DNA of 64,000 nucleotides from NCBI GenBank assembly GCA_032252755.1, contig JAVUPY010000051.1, forward strand, positions 1 through 64,000. Reading direction: 5' to 3'. Shown here one piece after another: positions 1 through 10,900 of the stretch; position 1 is the stretch's first letter, and every line of letters starts with the position of its first letter. Both the position numbers and the translations under genes were made by a program. Source of the DNA: Terriglobia bacterium (lineage in GTDB: Bacteria > Acidobacteriota > Terriglobia > Terriglobales > Acidobacteriaceae). Below the pieces are notes generated by a model. The model saw nothing but the letters and a program-made list of their open reading frames with translations. It ran no database searches and was not told where the DNA came from.

Positions 1-117
1 TCAATGCTGCGACCGGCGTTCAAATTAAGCAGCTGCAGCTCTGAAGGGATAACCGGAACATGAGCTCGCGGTTCTGCACGTAAGCCCTTCGAAACGGCGC
101 ACGCGTTCGAACCATAT

Positions 118-390
118 CCGTTGAGTCGTCGGCGACCCGGAAGCTGGCTTCAGCAAAGCGGGAAATTACAGATCATGCTCGGAGACCTGCGTCCGTTACA
201 GAACACTGTGGCTGCGCTTGCTTTGCACCTTGATTCCTCGGTCCCTGCCGTGAACTTTCGCGAAGAGACGAGCGTGATCGAGCGGCACCTTTCTTTGGAG
301 CGCGCCTTTGCCTGCCTCAGCAGCGGCTTTGCCGGAGTGGGATTGCTGCTGGCCTGCATTGGACTTTACGGCACCACGGCCTTTCGGGGG
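118..390 (+). pseudogene. C-terminal remnant of an ADOP-type ABC permease
   Basis: The conceptual translation of about 172-387 reads like the segment before and within a late membrane helix of acidobacterial duplicated orphan permeases. A piece resembling the usual GDPLALVPAVR stretch (GDLRPLQNTV) leads into ERAFACLSSGFAGVG, then the helix LLACIGLYGTTAF. In intact relatives this helix is followed by a charged REIGVRMALGA loop and two more helices. Here similarity stops abruptly after TTAF and the frame continues into the tRNA-Ser gene. No upstream MacB-like domain is visible in the first 120 bases. I read it as a decayed fragment, not an expressed gene. The family call rests on motif memory, not an alignment. 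Confidence 0.6.
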
Positions 391-428
391 CACTTTCTCC
401 AAGAGATATCCTGCACTGTAGGACTAGA

Positions 429-518
429 TGGCGGAGGGAGAGGGATTCGAACCCCCGGTACGGTTTCCCGTACAGCGGTTTTCAAGACCGCCTGTTTCAA
501 CCGCTCACACATCCCTCC
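429..518 (-). tRNA. tRNA-Ser (anticodon UGA)
   Basis: Read on the minus strand, the 7-bp acceptor GGAGGGA pairs with UCCCUCC, followed by discriminator G and an encoded CCA (429-431). The anticodon stem-loop is GGCGGUCUUGAAAACCGC with UGA in the loop. A long class II variable arm (UACGGGAAACCGUA type) follows, then a T-arm with GGUUCGAAUCC. The 90-base length and long variable arm fit tRNA-Ser, which would decode UCA-type serine codons. It sits between a permease remnant and bipA. The region 519-722 upstream of it holds no other gene. Confidence 0.95.
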
Positions 519-722
519 GCGGGAGTTGGTGGGTTGGACCAAGGTTATTGTAGCGCAGGTGCCCAGCTGACCAGCCAGTCTCCTGACGGATGCTCTTTGT
601 GTACTGAGCCATGAAGCGTCGGCAAATGCGGTGTGACTCATGTACATTAGATATGAGGGTTTATCCGCATTATTCCTGATGCGCCGCATCGTTTGGCGCT
701 CCCTTGAAAGGATTCTCCTGTT

Positions 723-2546
723 TTGAGCGTTGCCATTCGCAACATTGCCATCATTGCGCACGTCGACCACGGCAAGACCACGCTGGTTGACGCCATGCTG
801 AAGCAGAGCGGGACGTTTCGCGCCAACGAGCAGGTCGCCGAGCGCGTCATGGACTCCAACGACCTGGAACGCGAGCGTGGCATCACCATCCTCGCCAAGA
901 ACACGGCCGTGTTCTATCACGACATCAAGATCAACATCGTCGACACGCCGGGCCACAGCGATTTCGGCGGCGAAGTCGAGCGAGCGCTGAAGATGGTTGA
1001 CGGCGTCATGCTGCTGGTCGACGCCAGCGAAGGTCCGCTGCCGCAGACCCGTTACGTGCTCGGCAAAGCTCTCGAGGCGAGGCTGCCGCCGATACTCGTC
1101 ATCAACAAGATCGATCGCTCTGACGCGCGCTGCCAGGAAGTGCTGAACGAGGTCTATGACCTGTTTATCGATCTTGACGCGAACGAAGACCAGCTGGATT
1201 TCCCGGTGTTGTATACGAACGCGAAACTGGGTACGGCCACAAGCGACCTCGACAAGCCCGGCGAAAATCTGCGTCCGCTATTCGATGCGATTTTGTCGAC
1301 CATTCCCGAACCGAAGGGCTCGCCCGACGCCACGCTGCAGTTGCTCGTGGCGAACCTCGATTACAGCGATTACCTCGGGCGCCTGGCGATTGCGCGCGTA
1401 TTCAATGGCACCCTCCACAATGGTGAGGAGGTCGGGATCGCCAAGGCCGACGGGCACATCGACAAAGTAAAAATCACGAAGCTGTTCTCGTTCAGCGGAT
1501 TGAAGCGCATCGATATTCAGCAGGCCGATCTCGGCGACATCGTCGCCATCGCGGGCGTGACCGGAATCAACATCGGCGACACTATCACGAACTTTGAAGC
1601 ACCCGATCCATTGCCGCCCATCACGATCGACGAGCCGACCATCGCGATGCGCTTCACGGTGAACACTTCGCCTTTCTCCGGGCGCGAGGGGCAATACGTT
1701 ACATCGCGCAATCTGCGCGACCGCCTGCAAAAAGAGTTGCTGACAAATGTTTCCTTGCGCGTTGAAGAAACCGACAGCCCCGACACGTTCAAAGTGATGG
1801 GACGCGGCGAGTTGCAACTCGCGATCCTGATCGAAATGATGCGCCGCGAAGGTTACGAACTCGCAGTCGCAAAACCGGAAATCGTCACCAAGCAGATTGA
1901 CGGCAAACTGATGGAGCCTGTTGAGCGGCTTACCATCGACATCCCGGAAGAGTTCATCGGCGTCGTGATTGAGAAACTCGGTGCCCGCAAGGGGCAGATG
2001 GACAAGATGCACAATCACGGCTACGGCCGTGTGCGTCTCGAGTTCCGCGTACCGAGCCGCGGCCTGATCGGCCTTCGCAGCGAGTTGCTGACCGACACGC
2101 GCGGAACTATCGTGATGAATTCACTTTTCGACGGCTACACCGAATGGCTCGGCGAGATCCCGCATCGTCCGACAGGTGTGCTGGTCGCGGATCGGCCGGG
2201 CTCGACGACCGCGTATGCGCTCTATGGGCTTCAGGAACGCGGCGAGATGTTCGTCGGTCCGGGTGTCGAGGTTTACGAGGGCATGATCATCGGGGAGAAC
2301 TCTCGCGACCGCGACCTCGACGTGAACATCGTTCGCGAGAAGAAGCTCACCAACATGCGCTCGTCGACGGCTGATGAAGCTATACGGCTGGTGCCGCACC
2401 GGCAGCTTAATCTCGAACAGGCAATCGAATTCATTGCCGATGACGAACTGGTCGAGATCACGCCGAAGAGCCTGCGGCTGCGCAAGATGGTGCTCCGATC
2501 GAACCAGCGCCCGCGAAAGGGTGCGTTGCCAGAAGCAGAGGAGTAA
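723..2546 (+). CDS. bipA: Translational GTPase BipA/TypA
   Basis: Ribosome-associated GTPase of the elongation-factor superfamily, linked to late 50S assembly and stress adaptation. The 607 residues match the usual family length. Visible motifs are the P-loop HVDHGKTT (13-20), DTPGHSD (74-80) and NKID (128-131). These are followed by domain II and the BipA-specific C-terminal part containing [20 protein letters not shown] and the [13 protein letters not shown] segment. The start is a TTG, supported by GAAAGGA at 706-712 about 10 bases upstream. No in-frame ATG lies near the G1 motif. The gene appears monocistronic; the next gene is convergent and ends 3 bp away. A second translational GTPase, LepA, lies at 20.6 kb. 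Confidence 0.96.
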   Translation: MSVAIRNIAIIAHVDHGKTTLVDAMLKQSGTFRANEQVAERVMDSNDLERERGITILAKNTAVFYHDIKINIVDTPGHSDFGGEVERALKMVDGVMLLVDASEGPLPQTRYVLGKALEARLPPILVINKIDRSDARCQEVLNEVYDLFIDLDANEDQLDFPVLYTNAKLGTATSDLDKPGENLRPLFDAILSTIPEPKGSPDATLQLLVANLDYSDYLGRLAIARVFNGTLHNGEEVGIAKADGHIDKVKITKLFSFSGLKRIDIQQADLGDIVAIAGVTGINIGDTITNFEAPDPLPPITIDEPTIAMRFTVNTSPFSGREGQYVTSRNLRDRLQKELLTNVSLRVEETDSPDTFKVMGRGELQLAILIEMMRREGYELAVAKPEIVTKQIDGKLMEPVERLTIDIPEEFIGVVIEKLGARKGQMDKMHNHGYGRVRLEFRVPSRGLIGLRSELLTDTRGTIVMNSLFDGYTEWLGEIPHRPTGVLVADRPGSTTAYALYGLQERGEMFVGPGVEVYEGMIIGENSRDRDLDVNIVREKKLTNMRSSTADEAIRLVPHRQLNLEQAIEFIADDELVEITPKSLRLRKMVLRSNQRPRKGALPEAEE

Positions 2547-2549
2547 GAC

Positions 2550-3482
2550 TTACTGGAAGAACTCTCCCATGTTCCCCGCGGAACTCCCCGCGCCGGGAAC
2601 TGCTGACAGTCGCAGTGCTGCTCCAATCAAGCTCTCCAAGTTCTGGTGCTGATACAGACCGCTGCCTTGGTAACCCATCTTCACTTTGGGACTGATCAGG
2701 ATCGCCGCGACGTGTCCACCACCGTGTGTGGTGTCAGAAGTCTGTGCTTCGTCGAAAGTGATCACGAGCAAGGTGTCCGCGAACGCAGGGCTGGAAATCA
2801 GTGGCCCGATGTTCGCTTTCAGCCAGTTGTCAGCGGTTGTGAGGCGGCTTGCGGGCGTGCACGACGAACCGCCGCCGGGACAATCATGCGCGTCGTCTTC
2901 GGCGTTCGGAGTGACGAAAGAGAAGTTTGGAAGATTCCCGGAACTGACGTCGGAAGCGAAGTTGGAGAACGGCACAATGTTCTGCGCCAGGGCCGATGAA
3001 TTCGCGACATCACTGAAATACGAAAACGGCACGTGCCTCTTCAGGTATGGATACGCGTCCCCTCCCAGGTAGCCGGTGGATGGCAGGTTCTCCGCATAGG
3101 ATTTCCATGTCTTCCCGTCCTTCTGAAACTGGCGCACCAGGTTGTCCGCAGAGACGGTGCCCGTGAATGTATCGTCGTTCGTGACGATCGTCCCGGTCGT
3201 CATCATGAAATAGTTGCCGATCGAAGGATGAGCGTTCGCGTAATAGCTCGTCGAGAGTCCGTACTGATTGGCCAGGCCGTTGAGATAGGGCATGGCGGCG
3301 CTGCCGATCACATCCGAGTAGCCGGCATTTTCCTCGACTACGACCACCACATGGCTGAACTGCGGAACCGTGCCGCTCGAAGTGTCTATAGTTCCAGAGG
3401 CGTTGCTGGAACCACCACATCCCATCGCAAACGAGGCAAGCAAAATAATGAAGATCGAGGGCATGGTTCTAGGGGAGTGCAT
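2550..3482 (-). CDS. Phosphoesterase-family lipoprotein (PF04185-like)
   Basis: Predicted exported phosphoesterase related to the bacterial acid phosphatase/phospholipase C superfamily (alkaline-phosphatase fold). The N-terminus is hydrophobic and runs into FAMGCGGSS, so Cys-22 may be lipidated, although the -3 position of the lipobox is not ideal. Family hallmarks are VVVVVEENAGYSDV near residue 45, HPSIGNY with TGT (substrate/metal region), PNAEDDAHDC, FDEAQ and GGGHVAAILISP. Its 310 residues suit the short single-domain branch. An alternative ATG lies a few codons in (MPSIF). It converges on bipA with a 3-bp gap. A longer relative is encoded at 35.7-36.9 kb. Substrate is unknown. Confidence 0.85.
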   Translation of the reverse strand: MHSPRTMPSIFIILLASFAMGCGGSSNASGTIDTSSGTVPQFSHVVVVVEENAGYSDVIGSAAMPYLNGLANQYGLSTSYYANAHPSIGNYFMMTTGTIVTNDDTFTGTVSADNLVRQFQKDGKTWKSYAENLPSTGYLGGDAYPYLKRHVPFSYFSDVANSSALAQNIVPFSNFASDVSSGNLPNFSFVTPNAEDDAHDCPGGGSSCTPASRLTTADNWLKANIGPLISSPAFADTLLVITFDEAQTSDTTHGGGHVAAILISPKVKMGYQGSGLYQHQNLESLIGAALRLSAVPGAGSSAGNMGEFFQ

Positions 3483-3601
3483 CTTCTAACCGATGCCACC
3501 AGCGGTCGGAGTGTTTGCTGAACCTGGGCCGCACGAAGGTGTGGGCCTTCGCCTCAGTAGTCTGCGCGCGCGACCGCTGAGCCTAAGTCAACTTGGGACA
3601 G

Positions 3602-4879
3602 TCACTCGTAACGCAGTGCTTCGACGGGATCGAGACGAGCGGCTTTGACCGCCGGGTAAATGCCGAAGAACAGGCCCACGCTCATGGCCGCGACGACGGC
3701 AAGTCCGATAGCCCATGTCGGCACAGCGGAGGGAACCGAGGGTAGGGCGACGTGAGCGATCATGATGAGGAGGAGTGCAATCAAAACTCCTGAGACTCCT
3801 CCCAATCCTGTGAGCACAACCGCTTCTATCAGGAACTGGCGGATGACGTCGCTGCGTTTGGCCCCGATCGCTTTCCGAACGCCAATCTCATGGGTGCGCT
3901 CTGTGACAGACATCAGCATGATGTTCATAACTCCGACGCCGCCCACCAGCAATCCAATCGACGCGACCACGATCGTCGCCAGGGCTATCGTGCTCATGAT
4001 GCTGCGGAACTGTTCTGCGATTTCCTCGGCGCTACTGATACCGAAGCTATCCGGTTTGTGGTAGCCATCGCCGCGCCGGCGTCGCAGCAATCCGCGAATC
4101 TCGTCCTCAGCCTGCGCCTTTCGTCCCGGGTATGCTTGCGCTCCAAGAAAGTTCTCTTTGTCCTGCGGACGGTGCTTGCGGTAGGTGTTGTAGGGAATCA
4201 GCACGGTGCGATCGGCGCTGTCGTCGCGCAGGAAGATTCCTTTTCTCTTTGCCTGGACGCCAATGATGCGGAACGTCATCCCACCAACCTGGATGTCGTG
4301 TCCGACGGCATCGCCAGCAGGAAAGAAGGTTTCGGCGATGTCCCAGCCGATCAGGGCTACCTCGGACCGGTGCATATTCTCAGCGTCGGTAAAGAACCGG
4401 CCATACGCCATGTGTGTGTTATAGACCTCTTCATAATCTGGAGTGGCGCCGGAGAACTGAATGTTGTAAACCTCTTTGCCCTCGTACTTCGCGGTGGGAA
4501 TGAATGTCGGTGGTCCCGGAACGAAGCTCCACGGCACCACTTCCGCTACCGCATCCTTCACGTCCGGACACTCCGCCTTGATCGCTTCGGCATCATCGAG
4601 AGTGAGCGGCTTGCGCATGCGCTCTTCGGGCGTGAGGCGGCCGATATGAATGCCAGGCTCGAACTTCGAAATGAAGATTGTCTCGGTTCCGTAGTCGTCC
4701 AGGAACGAACGCATATCCTTATCGACGCCATACATGACGGAGAAGACCAGGATAAGGACGATGACGGCGATCACAACTCCCAGCACGGTCAGGAACGACC
4801 GCATCTTGTGCTCGCGGAGCGTGGTCAGCGCCATGCGAGCGTTTTCACCGAGTTTGAAGTGCCGTCGAATCGAATTCAT
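3602..4879 (-). CDS. MacB/FtsX-type ABC transporter permease
   Basis: Inner-membrane permease with the MacB topology. One N-terminal helix (about residues 25-48, LTVLGVVIAVIVLILVFSV) is followed by a large periplasmic core domain (MacB_PCD-like, about 50-290). Three C-terminal helices (about 300-325, 350-378, 390-412) form the FtsX domain, with the typical ERTHEIGVRKAIGAKRSDVIRQFLIEAVVLT coupling loop and the PAVKAARLDPVEALRYE tail. It is the downstream member of a tandem pair, 11 bp after the stop of the second permease gene. No ATP-binding subunit is adjacent on either side, so the ATPase must be elsewhere or the pair works unconventionally. Substrate unknown; export of small molecules or a mechanotransmission role is possible. 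Confidence 0.92.
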   Translation of the reverse strand: MNSIRRHFKLGENARMALTTLREHKMRSFLTVLGVVIAVIVLILVFSVMYGVDKDMRSFLDDYGTETIFISKFEPGIHIGRLTPEERMRKPLTLDDAEAIKAECPDVKDAVAEVVPWSFVPGPPTFIPTAKYEGKEVYNIQFSGATPDYEEVYNTHMAYGRFFTDAENMHRSEVALIGWDIAETFFPAGDAVGHDIQVGGMTFRIIGVQAKRKGIFLRDDSADRTVLIPYNTYRKHRPQDKENFLGAQAYPGRKAQAEDEIRGLLRRRRGDGYHKPDSFGISSAEEIAEQFRSIMSTIALATIVVASIGLLVGGVGVMNIMLMSVTERTHEIGVRKAIGAKRSDVIRQFLIEAVVLTGLGGVSGVLIALLLIMIAHVALPSVPSAVPTWAIGLAVVAAMSVGLFFGIYPAVKAARLDPVEALRYE

Positions 4880-4890
4880 ACCGAACCTAC

Positions 4891-6126
4891 CTACGTCTCG
4901 AAGCGCAGCGCCTCAATGGGGTCGAGTTTGGACGCCCTTCGGGCGGGATAAACGCCGAAGAACAAGCCCACGGCACTCGAGATTCCAATCGCGGTTACGA
5001 CGGCGGGGATTGGAACCGCCATCGGAACTGGCGTCGTGTGTTCAATCAGAATAGCGAGCAGCCAAGCGACGAGAACACCTATGCCGCCGCCCATCGTGGT
5101 CATTACCGCGGTTTCCACCAGGAATTGGCGCAGAATGTCTCCCCGGCGCGCACCCAGACTTTTGCGGATACCGATCTCGCGGGTACGCTCGGTTACGGTC
5201 GCCAGCATCACGTTCATAATCACGATCCCGCCGATGACCAGGAAGATGGAAACAATGCCCACCATCGCTCCGGCAAGAGTCCCGGTCATGTTGTTCCAGA
5301 GCTGCATGATCGTGTCGGAGCCAAAGATGCCGAAGTTGTCCGGCTGGTCGGGTGTCAGATGTCGTCGGGCGCGCATGATCGCTCGGGCCTCATCCTTTGC
5401 CTGTTCCATCCATTCCGGCCCGAGTGCCTGGATGTTGATGCTGAAGCGATTTGTATGCATCCCGTACATCTTGAACCACGTCTGCACGGGGATGTAGACG
5501 AAGTTGTCCTGTGGTTGACCCATGACCGAGCCGATGGCCTTCGCCACGCCGACGACGGTGAACGATTCGCCATCGACAAAGACTTCGTGGCCGATCGGAT
5601 CGACGTTCGGGAAGAGTTTCTTCGCAACGTCGGCGCCGATCATCACGGTGCTGCTGCGGTGCTCGTTGTCAGTGTCGGAGATGTAACGGCCGGACGCGGG
5701 TGCCTCGACGTCCATCTCGCCGATGTTGGCAGTGACTCCGCGAATGCTGACGTCCTCGGCGGTGTTTCCCTCGTAACGAATTGGGCCGCTGGAACGACAC
5801 TCCAGCCCCACGTTCTTTGCCAGTTTCATACCATCGCGAAGCGCAATGTAGTCGTCCCACGTGAACTGGCGGTTGCGCCGCATGGCCTTAACGTAGGACT
5901 CCTGGTCATGAATGATGCCGAAACGATTAACTATGAAAACGTCGGAGCCCATGTTGGCGACACGATCCGCGATGTAGACGTTGGTGCCGTGAATGAGCGA
6001 GACCACGAGGATGAGCGTGGAAACCGAGAGAATGATGCCCAGCAGCATGAGAAACGAGCGAAGCTTGTGCGTTCGCAGGGTCTCCAGGGCGATCAGGGTC
6101 GGTTCGCGAAAGCTGGGGCCGCGCAT
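4891..6126 (-). CDS. MacB/FtsX-type ABC transporter permease
   Basis: Second permease of the tandem pair, 411 residues. It has an N-terminal helix (SFLMLLGIILSVSTLILVVSLIHG, about 24-47), a periplasmic core with the GVTANIGEM and GxDVAKKLFP segments, and an FtsX domain with ERTREIGIRKSLGARRGDILRQFLVETAVMT and a PARRASKLDPIEALRFET tail. It is clearly homologous to its downstream neighbour but diverged, which suggests a heterodimeric transporter. The start MRGPSFREPTLIALETLRTHKLRSF fits the family N-terminus. It is the first gene of the pair. The upstream membrane-protein gene is 88 bp away on the same strand and could share the transcript. Confidence 0.92.
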   Translation of the reverse strand: MRGPSFREPTLIALETLRTHKLRSFLMLLGIILSVSTLILVVSLIHGTNVYIADRVANMGSDVFIVNRFGIIHDQESYVKAMRRNRQFTWDDYIALRDGMKLAKNVGLECRSSGPIRYEGNTAEDVSIRGVTANIGEMDVEAPASGRYISDTDNEHRSSTVMIGADVAKKLFPNVDPIGHEVFVDGESFTVVGVAKAIGSVMGQPQDNFVYIPVQTWFKMYGMHTNRFSINIQALGPEWMEQAKDEARAIMRARRHLTPDQPDNFGIFGSDTIMQLWNNMTGTLAGAMVGIVSIFLVIGGIVIMNVMLATVTERTREIGIRKSLGARRGDILRQFLVETAVMTTMGGGIGVLVAWLLAILIEHTTPVPMAVPIPAVVTAIGISSAVGLFFGVYPARRASKLDPIEALRFET

Positions 6127-6214
6127 AGTACCTCAGACTCGTATACGTCCGAGCGAAAGAGAAAGTTCCACCAGGCGGGGCTTTGTCGCGAGGCCTCGAG
6201 GACTTAACAACTCT

Positions 6215-7789
6215 CTATCTTATCTTACAGACGTACAAAGATGAATTTTGGTAGGGACAATCGAGGATCTCGGGAGGCGGACCGGCGCGCCCGCCGGTGG
6301 ATGGTTTTTCGATGACAGCCCAGTTTACTCCGAACTCCTGTTTTAACCGGGCAAAGTCACTGCTCTGGAATTGCCTCCAGTTGTCGCGCGCGTGAACTTC
6401 CGTCTGCCACCGGGGTGCGATTGCCGGCACGAGCGACGCAACGGCGCCGTCCTTTTCCCAATCGGCCAAACTGCTTCGCAATGCCCATGCACGAAAGCCT
6501 CGTGTGTCTTCACCCTTATCGCGGCAGTAGTGCGGATTCAGCACGAAGTAAGCGTCGGTCGGCGTGTTATTTCGAATCCAGAGGAAAGCTTGCACCCAAT
6601 CATTCTTGGGCGTCTGCCCGGGCCACTCGATGTGCGGTGACGCCGGAAACTGCGCCCAGTTGCCGAAATACATGCCAATTGCTATTGGCACGAACACCAC
6701 CAGCCAACGCCAAGCCGTTCTCCGAAGGAAGAACTCGCCGAGCAAGCCGCCACCGACCACAAGCATGTAGATGTAGATGAAAGTGAACATCCGCATCGGT
6801 TGGAACGGTGTGAGGCGTTCAAAAGCGGGCGGAATAACAAGCGCGCCGCCAAGGACCAGGACAAGAGTTCCGTAGAGCGCCAACCGGCGGCAGAACCATG
6901 CCAGAACGTTTTCTCCGCGCTTCTCAGCCAGATGGGCCCACCACCAGAACAGGAACATCGGCGCGATGATTCCCAGCCACTCGTACCATTCCCAGCGCAA
7001 GAGGTAGTGCTGCGAGCGGGTTCTCGCCGCTTCCATCCATGCGGGCGAGCCCGGTTCAAAGAACTGCCGAACGAATGAAGGAAGAGGAATCAGTAGAAGC
7101 GCCGCCGGATGCACCTTCAGAACCTTGATCCACCGCTCCCACGGAATGGCAAGGAACACTAGCAGGCCGAGCCCAAAGGCCGCCATCTGCATCTGCAATG
7201 CGAAGGCGACGACAAAGCAGATTCCGGTGAACAGGTACACGAACCAACCTCGCCGCCGATTCTCCCCGGGGAGGAAGTCGGCGAGGGGAAGCAGGATCAG
7301 CGCCGTCGCCAGCGCCCGCGGATGCATGTACTGGTCGACGATGAACTGTGCCGTGCCCGCAATCGGGATCAGCATCAATCCCGTGAGCATGGCAAGGCCG
7401 GCCCAGACCGCGTATGTCTTCGCAAAACACCGGTCGGCCACCCGCCACACCGCCAGCAGGAGCAGAAAAATTGCCAGAAGATGGAAAAACAGCAGACCCC
7501 ACTCGACCGACAGATGAGTAAGTCGGGTGAAGTCTGCGACGATCTGGGTGATCAGCGTGTGCTTCGTCTGCGTCTCGAAGAGCGCCGCGTCGTTTGGAAA
7601 AAGGGCTGGGTTTAGTGTCCTCAGAATGCCCGGAAGGTAAATAGCCTGGTCTTCTACGCCAACATGATAGCCACTGATGGCAACCGTGGCGGCGGTCAGG
7701 GCCAGGAGGCCAGCTGCTCCCCGGTACCCGGGAAGGCAATTGCGCTGTAGTTTCGGAAGGTTCAACCTAACGAACCTAAGCGAATGCAC
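6215..7789 (-). CDS. Polytopic inner-membrane protein of unknown function
   Basis: Integral membrane protein with about ten hydrophobic helices, beginning with LLALTAATVAISGYHVG and continuing through AVWAGLAMLTGLMLIPI, WFVYLFTGICFVVAFALQ and TLVLVLGGALVIPP. It ends in a soluble C-terminal segment with WIRNNTPTDAYFVLNP. That segment resembles the tail of GT-C-fold-like membrane proteins seen in Acidobacteria and Planctomycetes, but I cannot assign a reaction. The frame stays open to 8209, but the extra N-terminal part runs back past the 7997 gene start and is not hydrophobic. I chose the GTG at 7787-7789; a TTG at 7763-7765 is an alternative. Neither has a convincing ribosome-binding site. 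Confidence 0.75.
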   Translation of the reverse strand: MHSLRFVRLNLPKLQRNCLPGYRGAAGLLALTAATVAISGYHVGVEDQAIYLPGILRTLNPALFPNDAALFETQTKHTLITQIVADFTRLTHLSVEWGLLFFHLLAIFLLLLAVWRVADRCFAKTYAVWAGLAMLTGLMLIPIAGTAQFIVDQYMHPRALATALILLPLADFLPGENRRRGWFVYLFTGICFVVAFALQMQMAAFGLGLLVFLAIPWERWIKVLKVHPAALLLIPLPSFVRQFFEPGSPAWMEAARTRSQHYLLRWEWYEWLGIIAPMFLFWWWAHLAEKRGENVLAWFCRRLALYGTLVLVLGGALVIPPAFERLTPFQPMRMFTFIYIYMLVVGGGLLGEFFLRRTAWRWLVVFVPIAIGMYFGNWAQFPASPHIEWPGQTPKNDWVQAFLWIRNNTPTDAYFVLNPHYCRDKGEDTRGFRAWALRSSLADWEKDGAVASLVPAIAPRWQTEVHARDNWRQFQSSDFARLKQEFGVNWAVIEKPSTGGRAGPPPEILDCPYQNSSLYVCKIR

Positions 7790-7996
7790 AAGCGGTGTCA
7801 AACCAAGGTTCACACCCGTTTGTAATGGGGTTACGGGACCCCTGAACCGTCCGTAACTCTCACGGCAGCCGTTACTTCTGTGATACTGTAACGCGCAGTA
7901 ATGAGCCGCTCGGCATCGTCCTGCGATTGAGGATATCCGGGCGCTTTTCAACGCAAAAGGGACAAGAAGGATCCCCCGGGAATGCAGGTCTAGCTT

Positions 7997-10900
7997 ATGT
8001 TGGGCTTCGGCTTCAACAAGACGAAAGTTCTGGCTTCTGCCGAGCGCTACGTGCAGCAGGGCAAACTGCAGAACGCCATCTCGGAATACGAGAAGATTTC
8101 CAAGGAAGACCCCAAGGACGTCACCATACTGAACACGATAGGCGACCTTTACGCTCGCCTCGGTCAGGTGGATGCCGCCGTCAATTACTTCCGCAAGGTT
8201 GGCGATCATTACGCGAGCGAAGGCTTCACGGTAAAAGCCATCGCCATGTACAAGAAGCTCACCAAGCTGAATCCGACCGCCACCGAGTCAATTCAGAAAC
8301 TGGCCGACCTTTACACCCAGCAGGGCCTCTACAACGACGCGCGACAGCAACTGATGATTGTGGCGGACGGTTACATCCGCGCCAACAATCACCACGATGC
8401 CGCCCGGATTTTCCAGAAGATGCTGGAACTGGACCCGGAGAACGCGTCGCTGCAATCGAAGCTCGCCGATCTCTACATGAAGATCGGTCAGAAGGACGAC
8501 GCCAAGAACATCTTCCTGCGGGCCGCTGAAAGCCTTTACCAGCGCGGCACAAAGGATGGCGCGTCCGAATCGCTGAACAAAGTTCTGAATATCGAGCCCG
8601 CGAACGTCCGCGCCCTGCAATTGAAGGCGCAACTCGCGCTCGATCGCGGAGAACCCGCACAAGCAGCGCAAGCGTTCGAGAAAATTCCGGATCTTGACTC
8701 TCGCCCCGACGCCTTGAAATCGCTGCTGCAGGCCTACGTTCAACTCGGCAAGGTGGACGAGGTCGCCCCAACCGCCAAAAAACTGCTGAGCGTTCACCAG
8801 GACATCAGCGGCATGAAACTTTATGCCGACACGCTGCTCGCCACTGGAAAGCTGAAGGAGGCAATTGGCGTTTACCAGGAATTCGCCGATCAGTTAATTG
8901 CCGCCAATGGTCCCGCAACGGTTCAGGCGCTCGATGCCTACATCTCCAAGGTCAAGGATGACCCCAAGGCGCTGGAGGATCTCAATAAGCTCTTCCTGAA
9001 AGCGGGAGATAACAGCCACTCCGCCGAGATCATGGAATTGCTGGCACATGCGTGTGTCCAGCAGGGAGACCTCACTCGCGCGCGCGATCTCTACAAACAG
9101 CTTTCCGAGATCGAACCGGAGAATCCCCTTCATCACCAGAACTTCAAGCAGATCCAGGCCAGGCTGGGCGAAGACTCCACCGTTCGCGAACTCTCGCAGG
9201 AGGAAGGCTCGCAGGCGTTGATGGTCGAGGAGTTGGAAACACAGGAAGTGCTGGTCGAGCAGCACTACTCGGATCTCATCGCCAACGCCATCCAGGCGGC
9301 CCTCACCGAGTCTGATCTCTTCGAGTCTTACAACGTTCCGAGCAAAGCCATCGCTCCGCTTGAGGCCATGTTGCCCCAGGCCCCCCAGGACGTGCGCCTG
9401 AACCAGCGATTGGCGGCGCTCTATGCCCGGCTGGGCCGCAACGGGGAAGCGGCACAGCGCTGTGCGGTGTTACAGAAGGTGTTCTCCGGCGCGGGTTTCC
9501 ATGAAGAGGCCGTAAAGTACGGCGACATGGCGGCGAAGTACGCACATGCTGGTGGAACGCCGATGCCGGTTGTCGACTCATTCACCCCGGAGCAGATTAG
9601 CCCGGCACCAGAGGCCAAACCGCAACCTGCTTTCTCCATCGAACCGGAAGCCACTACCGGCAAGGTCGAAGAGTTCTATTTCCAGGAGGCGCCTGCGGTG
9701 GAAGAGCCGCCCGCGACTCCGGCGGCACACGAGTTATCGCCGACCGCGATGGAGTCTGAACCTGCCGCTCATGCCCATGAGATCGACCTCTCCGACGAGT
9801 GGGAGAGCATGATGGAGGTTGAGGCACCGGAAGCACGGCCTCAGAGTCAGGATCTAGAAACTCCTGCCAAGGCCGTCGAGCCTGAACCCGAAGTCATTGC
9901 CGAAGCGCAGCCGGAGCCAGCGGTCGAGCCAGAATCTACTCCTGAACCAGTGGTCGAAGCCGTGGCACCCGCTCCCGACACGACCATCCCCGACACTATC
10001 GAAGAGGTTCGGTTTTACATTGCGCAGGAGATGTGGAGCGAAGCCGCCGCTGCCGTCGATCGGCTTGCGTCGATTGCTCCCGACCTTCCCCAAGTCGAGC
10101 AGTTCCAGCGCCAGATTCTTGCGGCCATGGTCGCAGAGTCGACCATGCGGCCGGAGCCGGCAGTTGAAGCGCGCCATGTGCCTGAACCTGAGCCGCCGGT
10201 CACGGAAGCCGTCGCCGAACCACAAAACGCCGAACCAGAGCAGCAGGCCTTTGCTGAATCCAGGCTTGACGAAGTCGCACTCTCCGACGAAGCACGCGTT
10301 ACCGAACTCATCCCTGTCGACGAACCGCTACCTGCTGTACCGGAGTCCGAACCAGTGACGGAGCAGGTCGCGCATCCGGAAGAGTCCGAGGAAGAATACG
10401 AAGAAGAGCTCCTGCCGGCGGAGAATCCGCTGGGCCCGGAGACCACGCTTGAAGAACCGATCGCTGCAGTTGAGGCCGAACCAGTTCCCGAGCACGATGT
10501 TCTGGATGACTTTGTAAGCGACTTGGAAGCGTCGCTGGGTGACGATTTCACGCTGGGAGCCGGCGGACGAACACCCCCGCCGTTACCAGTCGTCCCAGCC
10601 GGCGCTCCGCCAGCACCGACAGTCGCGGAACCCGCCATCGCTGCATATTCGCCCACACCCAGTATCTCGCACCCACGGGAAATAGCTCACGAGGCGCCGG
10701 TCTCGCAGCCTTCGATTGCGGCTGTCGCCGCCGCTCCAGCTCTTGCGACAGCGCCCGCTGTGGCCACAGCCCCCGCCGAATCCTTCAGTGATGAGGGAAC
10801 CTCGCTTCTCCATGACCTTTTCCAGGAATTCAAGGAAGACATGGAAGAAGGCTCTGGCCAGACAGAGGATCCAGAAACGCACTACAACTTGGGCGTGGCA

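Noticed and set aside
5038-6207. 389-codon plus-strand open frame
   Set aside because: Opposite strand of the MacB-type permease; no recognisable protein features.
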